From an uncultured Collinsella sp. (lineage in GTDB: Bacteria > Actinomycetota > Coriobacteriia > Coriobacteriales > Coriobacteriaceae), in NCBI GenBank assembly GCA_902494565.1, contig CABUTN010000002.1:65118-129117 (forward strand): DNA of 64,000 bases, written 5' to 3'. Positions within the stretch are counted from its first letter, which is position 1. Every line of letters starts with the position of its first letter. Both the position numbers and the translations under genes were made by a program. Below are positions 24,303-31,244 of the stretch, piece after piece. The notes beneath the pieces are model-generated. The model worked only from the letters and a program-made list of their open reading frames with translations. It was not told the DNA's origin and did not search any database.

Positions 24303-24725
24303 CTAGTCGTCAAGCTCGAACGTAAGCTCCTTGTAGCCAGGACGGTCGATGACCTTGGCGTGGACGCCCACGGTCTGGCCCGCCATGAGCTTGGCGCGAA
24401 TCTCGGGGGCCTTCTTCTTGGTAATGCCGTAGATGACGTAGGTGTACTGAGAACCCTCGTCGATATCGACGGCGCCGTAGGCGTACTTGCCATACTCCTT
24501 GAGGTAGGGCTTGTCGTTCTGCGGACCAGGCAAGGTAAAATCGATCAGATGGCCGTGACCGGAAACCTGGACCCAATCAGTCTTGTGATAGCCGCAGGCA
24601 TTGCAGGCAAGGTGGGGCGGAAACTCGACGGCTCCGCACTCGGGGCACTGGCGCGCCCAATAGATGCCCTCTTCAAGACCCGTGTAGAACTTCTTGACCA
24701 CGGGCTCCATATCTTTGAGTTGCAT
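24303..24725 (-). CDS. DUF35 Zn-ribbon/OB-fold acyl-CoA-binding protein
   Basis: 140 residues. An N-terminal rubredoxin-like zinc ribbon with CPECGAVEFPPHLACNACG is followed by an OB fold (residues about 55-140) with GHGHLIDFTLPGP and a closing KELTFELDD. DUF35 proteins form complexes with thiolase-type enzymes and guide CoA thioesters between active sites, as in archaeal HMG-CoA synthase complexes and in PhlB of phloroglucinol acyltransferase. It starts 38 bases after the thiolase stop (AAGGAG box), so the two very likely form a complex. Confidence 0.92.
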   Translation of the reverse strand: MQLKDMEPVVKKFYTGLEEGIYWARQCPECGAVEFPPHLACNACGYHKTDWVQVSGHGHLIDFTLPGPQNDKPYLKEYGKYAYGAVDIDEGSQYTYVIYGITKKKAPEIRAKLMAGQTVGVHAKVIDRPGYKELTFELDD

Positions 24726-24763
24726 GAGAATACTCCTTATGGGAAATCGAAAACCGCGGTCGC

Positions 24764-26050
24764 TTAGGCGACGGTACGAAGAATCTGGCAGCGCACGTTC
24801 TGAGAACCGCCAAAACCGCGCAGGAACGCCGTCTCGGGAACCTTCTTCATCTGGGTAGCACCGGCGACGCCACGCATCTGCTTGACGGCCTCAACGATAT
24901 CGGCGATGCCGGATGCGCCATGGGCGTGACCGAAGTTGCAACGACCACCGTGCGGGTTGATGGGCTTATCGCCGTCAAAAGCGGTGCGACCATCGATCGC
25001 GTACTTCCAAGCCTCGCCGCGCGGAATATAGCCGCACTCCTCAGCCGAGACGATCTCGGAAGCAAGGAAGAAGTCATTGCACATAAACAGGTCGATCTCG
25101 TCGGGGCTCACGCCGGTAAGGTCGTAGACCTGCTTGGCGGCAAGCTCGGTAGCCCAGTGCTCGTTGTGAAGCAGGCCGGCCTCGACCGCAGAAGCGCCCG
25201 TACCCAGAACCTCAATAGGCGCATATGGCACGCCCATGGCCTTGGCCTTCTCCGTGGGCATCACGACAACAGCTGCGGCACCGTCGCATTTCTTCTCAAA
25301 GCCGGTAACACGCAGGTACTGCGTAACGCGCGGGTTATACATGCTCTTGAGATACTCGTCGGCGGTATCGAACCCGGCTGCCTTCGCGTCCTCCTCGACC
25401 GTAGTCTCGTACCAGGCAAGGGGATTCAGGACGGCACCGCGGCGAAGGCTCTTGGTAAGGCCGTTCAGGGCGTCATCTATCTGATCGGCTGTAAGGTCGT
25501 ACTGCATCGAATACTCGTTGATCCAGTTGTCGAACGACACGCCAAAGGCACCATCAAGCGGGCGACCATACGCGCGGTCATAGATCTTATCGAGCGAGGG
25601 AATCATGACGTCGAGCGTAAAGTCCTGACGAATATGGGAGGGCATATGCTCGACGGGAAGAGTCGAAGCCAAATCGCAGGCACCCGTAAGGACAACGTCG
25701 TAAGCACCGGAAGCAACCGCCATCACGGCCTGCTCAAGGGCGACGTAACCCGTGCAGCAAGCCTCGGAATGATGGACGGAGCCCTTGGCACGAACGCCAA
25801 ACCAATCGGCAACCTGCATGTTGGGGGTAATGCAATCGCCAACGAGATACGGATTGGCGCTGCCGTGATAGAAAAAGTCGATATCGCGGGGCTCAAGACC
25901 GGCATCGGCAATTGCCTCGAGGGCCGCATAGCCAAACGCCTCGCCCTCGCCAATACCCTGGGTCTCGGGATGCTCCTCAAAATCCTTGAACGGGGTGCAG
26001 CCCACGCCTACAATCGAGACGCTGCGCATGTTCTTTCCGAGCGTAACCAC
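24764..26050 (-). CDS. SCP-x/PhlC-type thiolase
   Basis: 428 residues from the GTG at 26050; the ATG at 26029 (MRSVSIVGVG) is an equally possible start. The nucleophile region is SEACCTGYVALEQAV and the second active-site His is in CNFGHAHGASG. The usual C-terminal CxG cysteine motif is replaced by GGSQNVRCQIL, as in non-canonical thiolases that pair with DUF35 proteins. It either condenses two acyl groups or splits a beta-keto or diketone compound. It is the first gene of the operon; promoter and operator-like palindrome lie at 26154-26205. Confidence 0.9.
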   Translation of the reverse strand: MVTLGKNMRSVSIVGVGCTPFKDFEEHPETQGIGEGEAFGYAALEAIADAGLEPRDIDFFYHGSANPYLVGDCITPNMQVADWFGVRAKGSVHHSEACCTGYVALEQAVMAVASGAYDVVLTGACDLASTLPVEHMPSHIRQDFTLDVMIPSLDKIYDRAYGRPLDGAFGVSFDNWINEYSMQYDLTADQIDDALNGLTKSLRRGAVLNPLAWYETTVEEDAKAAGFDTADEYLKSMYNPRVTQYLRVTGFEKKCDGAAAVVVMPTEKAKAMGVPYAPIEVLGTGASAVEAGLLHNEHWATELAAKQVYDLTGVSPDEIDLFMCNDFFLASEIVSAEECGYIPRGEAWKYAIDGRTAFDGDKPINPHGGRCNFGHAHGASGIADIVEAVKQMRGVAGATQMKKVPETAFLRGFGGSQNVRCQILRTVA

Positions 26051-26153
26051 TGAATATCACATCCTAATCATGTGAAGGTGTACGGAGTGATGGCGCAGTC
26101 CGGCCGCGAGCGAAGGTGAGAGCGCTCGCGGCTTTTCTGTGCCGTCACACGTT

Positions 26154-26171
26154 GAACTACTGCAGTGGTTC
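26154..26171. promoter_or_regulatory. TetR-type operator candidate
   Basis: GAACTACTGCAGTGGTTC is an 18-bp palindrome with one imperfect pair. It covers the expected transcription start of the thiolase promoter at 26177-26205. The TetR gene is 200 bases away. Between it and the thiolase start lies a further stem (GCCGCGAGCG ... CGCTCGCGGC, 26103-26132) in the 5' leader. Confidence 0.55.
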
Positions 26172-26176
26172 TTTTG

Positions 26177-26205
26177 AACGTAGCTTTAGTTTATGAGGGG
26201 TTAAA
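26177..26205 (-). promoter_or_regulatory. Candidate promoter of the thiolase operon
   Basis: Minus-strand TTTAAC (plus 26200-26205), 17 bases, TACGTT (plus 26177-26182). The hexamers are moderate and the spacing ideal. Confidence 0.5.
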
Positions 26206-26219
26206 CGAGACACGTGAGA

Positions 26220-26263
26220 CAAAAAGCCCAGATGTGTCCCATCATATGGGACACATCTGGGCT
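26220..26263 (-). terminator. Terminator of the PPTase-TetR unit
   Basis: An 18-bp perfect stem (26225-26242 with 26246-26263) with a 3-nt loop, followed on the minus strand by TTTTT. It contains ATGTGTCCCAT, which is itself part of the palindrome. The length and symmetry would also suit a protein-binding site. Confidence 0.85.
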
Positions 26264-26369
26264 AGGCGTTCCAAATAGCAGATAAACGGACTCGTATTAT
26301 TTGAGCTAATGATCAGAGATATCTAAAACTCGCCCTGAATACAACCGTTTATCCCCAAATATCGACCGC

Positions 26370-26987
26370 TCACGCGACTGGCCTTTCAAAATCGGGAATA
26401 CGTGGGTGCCAATGACGCGATGCATCGTCGACAAAGAGCGGTGCGTAGAACATGCGATTGAGGGCGGCGGCAACGGTGCGCGCCTCAAGGTCAGGCCGGG
26501 CCTCGAGCCAATACTGAATGAGGTTATGGTGGCCCGCAAGCGCAAATGCTAGATACAGATCAAGGTCCGTTTCATCGGAAAATGTCGAGCGAAGCCGATT
26601 GCGAAAATAGTCATGCATAAAGATCGTTGCCTTGTGAGCAAACACGGGATCGCCGTTATCGCTGTTAAGTGCCAAAACTTTCGAGCGATTAGCCTTGAGG
26701 ATCTCCATGCGCTTGATCATCGTGGGCGTAGGGTCCAGCTGCGCATCGCCAAAACGAGCCTCCAGCGCAACATCATTGATGTCCTGCATATTCTGGAGCA
26801 GCTCATCTTCAAAACGTTTAACCACATCATCGACAGAGCGATAACAGCGATAGAACGTCGATTTGGATGTATGGGCAAGGCGAAGTACCTCGGCCACCTT
26901 AATCGACTGCACCGGAGTTGTCGCCATAAGTTCAAAGACGGCATCCTCGATCCGTGAAGCAATATCGTTTTGAGCGTTCAGCGACAT
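26370..26987 (-). CDS. TetR-family transcriptional regulator
   Basis: 205 residues. N-terminal helix-turn-helix: IEDAVFELMATTPVQSIKVAEVLRLAHTSKSTFYRCYRSVDD, matching TetR members that begin with SKSTFYRYF-like recognition helices. The C-terminal ligand domain resembles the TetR_C group of DhaS-type activators in length. It is transcribed 28 bases downstream of the phosphopantetheinyl transferase, next to the divergent-looking control region of the thiolase operon, which makes that operon its likely target. The effector would be a pathway intermediate. Confidence 0.88.
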   Translation of the reverse strand: MSLNAQNDIASRIEDAVFELMATTPVQSIKVAEVLRLAHTSKSTFYRCYRSVDDVVKRFEDELLQNMQDINDVALEARFGDAQLDPTPTMIKRMEILKANRSKVLALNSDNGDPVFAHKATIFMHDYFRNRLRSTFSDETDLDLYLAFALAGHHNLIQYWLEARPDLEARTVAAALNRMFYAPLFVDDASRHWHPRIPDFERPVA

Positions 26988-27015
26988 GGCGGCCTCCCCT
27001 ATTGGCGATTGGCTC

Positions 27016-27654
27016 CTATGCTACCCGAAAGGTATGCTCCTTGACGACGATACGAGGCATAGAGCGTGCCGCACAAGAGATGACGCAGCGACCGTATGTC
27101 ACCGACGAAGTATTCCATCCGCCGGGCATGCCATCTTTGCGAGGGTCAATCGAAAACCCGACGCCCTCAGCCTTGAGGATGGCCTCGATGCGCGTCCACG
27201 TCTGACTCAGGCGAAGATTGCGTTCTTGCAAATTGGGGGCAGCGTTAATCCACGCGCGCTCGTCGTCGCTCACCATACGCTCAACCGCAACGGGAGCAAT
27301 CTCATCGATCGCCTCGATATCCACGCCAATAGGTCCTCCGACCGACCGAGCAACATCGGATACAGCGAGGACGGCCACGCTTCCGCCATGTGAAATGGAA
27401 ATAGAGGGGGCCTCCCCATCCGCAAGCTCGATCTTGCCGAAAGCAGAACGCACAAGCCGGGTGTCGTCGAAGACACCTAGGGCGTCGCGAAGCAGCAGAC
27501 CCACGCCTGCGGCTTCCTTCCGAGACGCAATTGGGAGATCCTCATTGGAGGCACGTAAGGCATAGCGTCCCGCGATTGATGCCATATCAACGGTCACGCC
27601 GGGATCGATCGCGGAAACATCAACGAGGTGCACGGTTATGTTCAAAACGGTCAA
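27016..27654 (-). CDS. Sfp-type 4'-phosphopantetheinyl transferase
   Basis: About 212 residues. It transfers phosphopantetheine from CoA to a carrier-protein serine. Motifs: SISISHGGSVAVLAV, GVDIEAIDEI (Mg-binding Asp and Glu) and WTRIEAILKAEGVGF, the WxxKEAxxK block with Ile in place of the first Lys. The start is uncertain: only TTG or GTG codons are available (27654, 27645, 27633); TTG 27645 has the best spacing from GGGGG. It is upstream of the TetR gene and near the dedicated ACP, its obvious client. Confidence 0.8.
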   Translation of the reverse strand: MTVLNITVHLVDVSAIDPGVTVDMASIAGRYALRASNEDLPIASRKEAAGVGLLLRDALGVFDDTRLVRSAFGKIELADGEAPSISISHGGSVAVLAVSDVARSVGGPIGVDIEAIDEIAPVAVERMVSDDERAWINAAPNLQERNLRLSQTWTRIEAILKAEGVGFSIDPRKDGMPGGWNTSSVTYGRCVISCAARSMPRIVVKEHTFRVA

Positions 27655-27759
27655 CCCCCACTCGATTGAGATGACAAGGCTAAACAGACGCTCAGAACCG
27701 CTCTTTCATGAATCGAGGTACCTTTTGCCGGCGATTTGGCGACCCATTTGGCGGCATAA

Positions 27760-27793
27760 AACAAAACAGCCCAGAGGACGTAGCCTCTGAGCT
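27760..27793 (-). terminator. Terminator of the tRNA-Gly/tRNA-Val unit
   Basis: AGCCCAGAGG (27768-27777) pairs with CCTCTGAGCT (27784-27793), followed on the minus strand by TTTTGTTTT. Confidence 0.8.
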
Positions 27794-27802
27794 GCGAACA
27801 TT

Positions 27803-27877
27803 TGGTGGGCGTTAGAAGATTTGAACTTCTGACCTCTTCCGTGTCAGGGAAGCGCTCTCCCCCTGAGCTAAACGCCC
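27803..27877 (-). tRNA. tRNA-Val (GAC)
   Basis: A 75-nt cloverleaf with encoded CCA. The acceptor stem is GGGCGTT/AACGCCC. The anticodon loop CTGACAC reads GAC. The T arm GAAGTTCAAATCTTC is intact. Second gene of a two-tRNA unit behind tRNA-Gly. Confidence 0.96.
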
Positions 27878-27880
27878 AAA

Positions 27881-27956
27881 TGGAGCGGACAACGGGGCTC
27901 GAACCCGCGACCCCAACCTTGGCAAGGTTGTGCTCTACCAACTGAGCCATGTCCGC
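27881..27956 (-). tRNA. tRNA-Gly (GCC), copy 1
   Basis: 76 nt with CCA. Acceptor GCGGACA/TGTCCGC, anticodon loop TTGCCAA, T arm GCGGGTTCGAGCCCCGT. Identical in sequence to the copies at 30010 and 30236. Confidence 0.97.
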
Positions 27957-27968
27957 TTACGAGGATTA

Positions 27969-28016
27969 ATCTTACGTGATACCCGCATCCTATGCAAGAA
28001 CTTTTTTTGAAAAGTT
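27969..28016 (-). promoter_or_regulatory. tRNA promoter with palindromic upstream module (1)
   Basis: Minus-strand TTGCAT (plus 27992-27997), 17 bases, TAAGAT (plus 27969-27974). Two bases upstream of the -35 box, an AT-rich palindrome of the form ACTTTTTTT-GAAAAGT starts (plus 28000). The promoters at 30324 and 33797 share the layout. Confidence 0.7.
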
Positions 28017-28097
28017 TTGCGACGCCCTCGCGAACCTCGCAAAGACATCAGCCACCACAGAAGACGCAGGCAAACGCAAACTCGCCGCAAGAGGCCC

Positions 28098-29831
28098 CTA
28101 CATCTCACCGAGCATGATCCAGGCAGAGCTGTCCTGCGCGAGCCTGCCGCCTGCAAGCGGTGATGAGGTGAGCAGGACCCTGCCCGCCGGCAGCCCCACG
28201 GGTGCTGCACCGAAGTTCGTCACACACGCCCAGCCATTGTCGCGGCGATAGGCGATGACGCCGCCCTCGGCGCCCTCGGCACCATCCGCAAGGCCGGTGC
28301 GCCCGTCAAGATCGAGCCACGCAAGATCGTTGGCGCACCCGCGCAGCTTGCGCCGCAGCCAGAGGGCGTCACGATAGAGCGTAAGCATCGATGCCGGGTC
28401 CGCTTCTTCTCTATCGGCAGCGTAATCGGAAAACCATGCAGGCTGCGGCAGATGGGGCGCCGCATCGGCGTCCGCCGGTGAAAACCCAAACGATCCGCCC
28501 TGCGCGGGATCGTCCGCTGCCACCCACGGCAGGGGCACACGACAGCCGTCGCGCCCCTTCTCGCGCTTCGGTCCGTGCGTATTGGTTGCACTGGGATCTT
28601 CGAGTGCAGCCCACGGGATATCAGCCACTTCAAAAAGGCCGAGCTCCTCACCCTGATACACGTATGCCGAGCCCGGAAGCGCCAGTTCAAGCAAAAGGGC
28701 CGCCCGCGCGCGGCGCTCACCGAGTTCACGGTCCTCGTCATAAGACGACCCGTCGCGTAAGAGCCAGTCGAGCGCAATCTGGTGGTAGCGCGTCGCCTTG
28801 ATCTGCGGCAGGGCATAGCGCGTCGCCACGCGCGGCACGTCGTGGTTGGAGAGTACCCAGGTCGAGGCGGAATCGGATTCGATGGCCGCCTTCAAGCCCT
28901 CCTCGATTGCAGCGTGCATGTCATCATAGGTCCAAGTGGCCTTGGCGAACTCAAAGTTAAATGTCTGACCAAGCTCGCTGGGACGCGCGTAGAGATACTG
29001 ACGCTCGGGCAGCACCCACGCCTCGGCAACGGCGCTGCGCGGCGGATCATAGCGGTCGAACACGCGACGCCACTCGCGATAGATCTCGTGGACCTCGTTG
29101 CGGTCCCACAGCGGATGGGTGCCGTCGTCAACCATGTCATCTCCCTCGGCGAGATGCCACCGGTCGAGGTCATCGCGGTCGAGATCCTTGGCAAGACCTT
29201 GCGCCACATCAATGCGAAAGCCATCGACGCCTCGATCGCTCCAAAACGCCAGGACGTCGCAAAAGAGCGCATGAACCTCGGGGCATGACCAGTCAAAGTC
29301 CGGCTGCTCGGGCGTAAACATGTGCAGATACCACTGACCGTCCGCAACACGCGTCCAGGCGGGGCCGCCAAAGTTGGCATTCCAATTGGTGGGAGGCAGC
29401 TCACCGTGCTCGCCGCGACCATCGCGGAAGATATAACGGGCGCGCTCGGGCGATCCGGGGCCGGCGGCAAGAGCGGCTTTGAACCAGGGGTGCTGGTTGG
29501 ATGAATGGTTGGGCACGATGTCGACGATAACCTTGATGCCGCGCGCGTGAGCCGCAGCGATCATGTCATCGAAGTCGTCAAGCGAGCCGAGACGTGGGTC
29601 GACATCGCAGTAGTCCGCCACATCATAGCCGCCATCGACAAGAGGCGATGGCTAAAACGGGCTCAGCCAGATGGCCTCGATACCCAGCCGCTCAAGATAG
29701 TCCATCTGCTGGGTAATGCCCGCGATATCGCCCAGACCCGAACCAGTCGAATCCTTAAACGAGCGCGGGTAAATCTGATAGATCGCGGCATCGGACATCC
29801 ATGAGCGCGAAGAGGACTTTTCTGTAGCCAT
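28098..29831 (-). pseudogene. GH13 alpha-glucosidase gene interrupted by one amber codon
   Basis: The frame runs from the ATG at 29831 (AGGGAGA upstream) through MSDAAIYQIYPRSF and AIWLSPF. It then meets TAG at 29652-29654, where relatives have Tyr (SPFYPSP), and continues in the same frame with PSPLVDGGYDVADY to 28098, about 577 codons in all. The rest is intact: IVDIVPNHSS, GFRIDVAQGL (nucleophile Asp), AVAEAWVLPE (acid-base Glu), VLSNHDVPR. Such enzymes hydrolyse alpha-1,4 or 1,6 glucosides in the cytoplasm. A single base change explains the break. It could be a recent nonsense mutation, a sequence error, or readthrough. A fragment from 29621 could in principle be made but would lack the barrel's first strands. 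Confidence 0.85.
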
Positions 29832-29970
29832 GGGGCTTGTCTCCCTTGCAACGAGGTTTTGCGAGATGCCCACGATGATACGCCCAAAGCGGACATTCGC
29901 GATAAACAACGCCACAGTCACGCCCCAAAACACTCGCCCCCTCTCGGGTTCGAGCCCAGGCGACGGGTAC

Positions 29971-30001
29971 AAAAAAGCCCGGCTACCGTAGTAGTCGGGC
30001 T
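29971..30001 (-). terminator. Terminator of the Gly-Cys-Gly tRNA unit
   Basis: AGCCCGGCTAC pairs with GTAGTCGGGCT around CGTA, followed on the minus strand by a six-base T run (plus 29971-29976). Confidence 0.88.
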
Positions 30002-30009
30002 GTTGTGCT

Positions 30010-30085
30010 TGGAGCGGACAACGGGGCTCGAACCCGCGACCCCAACCTTGGCAAGGTTGTGCTCTACCAACTGAGCCATGTCCGC
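30010..30085 (-). tRNA. tRNA-Gly (GCC), copy 2
   Basis: 76 nt with CCA. Same sequence as the copy at 27881. Last tRNA of the Gly-Cys-Gly unit. Confidence 0.97.
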
Positions 30086-30127
30086 ATATGTAAAACAAAA
30101 CGGGCGCCGGAGCGCCCGGATGTTGCC

Positions 30128-30201
30128 TGGAGGCGAAGCCCGGATTCGAACCGGGGGTAAAGGCTTTGCAGGCCTCTGCCTTACCACTTGGCCACTTCGC
30201 C
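30128..30201 (-). tRNA. tRNA-Cys (GCA)
   Basis: 74 nt with CCA. Acceptor GGCGAAG/CTTCGCC, anticodon loop CTGCAAA reading GCA, T arm CCCGGTTCGAATCCGGG. Confidence 0.96.
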
Positions 30202-30235
30202 GAAAAAGGACCGCCTAAACGGTCCGTAAATGCAA

Positions 30236-30311
30236 TGGAGCGGACAACGGGGCTCGAACCCGCGACCCCAACCTTGGCAAGGTTGTGCTCTACCAACTGA
30301 GCCATGTCCGC
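30236..30311 (-). tRNA. tRNA-Gly (GCC), copy 3
   Basis: 76 nt with CCA. Identical to the other two Gly copies. First gene of the Gly-Cys-Gly unit. Confidence 0.97.
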
Positions 30312-30323
30312 TTGCGGGTTATT

Positions 30324-30371
30324 AATTTACGCGAGTTGTCCAAAAGACGCAAGTACTTTTTTCAAAAAAGT
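30324..30371 (-). promoter_or_regulatory. tRNA promoter with palindromic upstream module (2)
   Basis: Minus-strand TTGCGT (plus 30347-30352), 17 bases, TAAATT (plus 30324-30329). The 17-bp palindrome ACTTTTTTCAAAAAAGT lies at plus 30355-30371, two bases upstream of the -35 box. Confidence 0.72.
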
Positions 30372-30416
30372 TGCTCAAAGCAAGTTCATGCAGGTAAATA
30401 ACGCCAAGTCAAGGCG

Positions 30417-31163
30417 CTATGCGCACGATTCCAATGCTGAGCCAAACAGCTTCACCATCCGAACGCGTGTGCCGGCACCATCCGTGCGCCGGGCAACCTC
30501 AACATTATCGACGAGCATGCGCATGAGCTTGATACCACGTCCGCGTTCCTCGGATGCCACCGGCTCGCTCGCCCCATCGATAGAATAGCCAGCGCCCCGA
30601 TCAAGCACCTCGAGCACAACACGATCCCCATAGGCCTGAACCGTCAGGACGCAGCCAACACCGCCCGCATGGTCATACGCGTTACCCAATGCCTCCCCCA
30701 GTGCCAATGCGACGTCATAACGTTCATCTCGCCTCAGGGGAAGTGATTCGAGAAGCTCGGCCACACGGTGCCGATAATACGGGAGGTTCTCGATGCCTCG
30801 CCTTACTTCGACGCTCTTGCTCCATCGCGGCAACTCCCCCACCGGAATGGCGGGAATCGACTCCCGCGCCGGGCCCGCGACATGCAGGATGTCGACAAGT
30901 CGGGCAATTTCCAAAAAGCGAACGACCTCATCGGAGGCGTTAACGAGCGAAAGCAGCCCCTCATGCCTCATAAGCTCTCTGGCACGTGTAAGCAAAAACG
31001 CCAAGCCCGTCGAGTCGATAAAGCCCACGGTCTGGCAATTGATGACAACACGACGCACGCCCCGGTCGATCAAATTATCCAACCGTCGGCGCAGTGCGGG
31101 CACCGAGGCGATGTCGATATCGCCCGGTGGCGTCAAAACCGCTATGTCATTCCACTCATTCAT
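30417..31163 (-). CDS. STAS domain fused to RsbW-type ATPase
   Basis: 248 residues from the ATG at 31163. Residues 1-100 are a STAS/anti-sigma-antagonist domain, with RRVVINCQTVGFIDSTGLAFLL carrying the phosphorylatable Ser. Residues 125-245 are a HATPase/SpoIIAB-like kinase: VALALGEALGNAYDHAGG (N box), LEVLDRGAGYSI (G1) and RGRGIKLMRMLVD (G2). Normally the two halves are separate partner-switching proteins (antagonist and anti-sigma kinase); here they are one chain. It lies 80 bases downstream of the SpoIIE-type phosphatase, which would dephosphorylate its Ser. No sigma factor gene is nearby, so the output is unknown. Confidence 0.88.
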   Translation of the reverse strand: MNEWNDIAVLTPPGDIDIASVPALRRRLDNLIDRGVRRVVINCQTVGFIDSTGLAFLLTRARELMRHEGLLSLVNASDEVVRFLEIARLVDILHVAGPARESIPAIPVGELPRWSKSVEVRRGIENLPYYRHRVAELLESLPLRRDERYDVALALGEALGNAYDHAGGVGCVLTVQAYGDRVVLEVLDRGAGYSIDGASEPVASEERGRGIKLMRMLVDNVEVARRTDGAGTRVRMVKLFGSALESCA

Positions 31164-31244
31164 ACGACCATGGTTCCCCAAAAGAGCTCGCTCGATGCAC
31201 ACGTTTCTTCAACCGTAGGGATTTTGCCCGTCAGGCGTCGTGAC

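Noticed and set aside
26103..26136. Plus-strand terminator-like stem with TTTT
   Set aside because: No plus-strand gene lies upstream. It is more likely a stem in the 5' leader of the thiolase operon.
29652..29654. Recoding of the amber codon in the GH13 gene
   Set aside because: No pyrrolysine genes or readthrough signal are visible; the aligned residue is an ordinary Tyr, so nonsense mutation or error is simpler.
27881..30311. Repeated 76-base units that could suggest a repeat array
   Set aside because: They fold as three identical tRNA-Gly genes with CCA ends, not CRISPR or satellite repeats.
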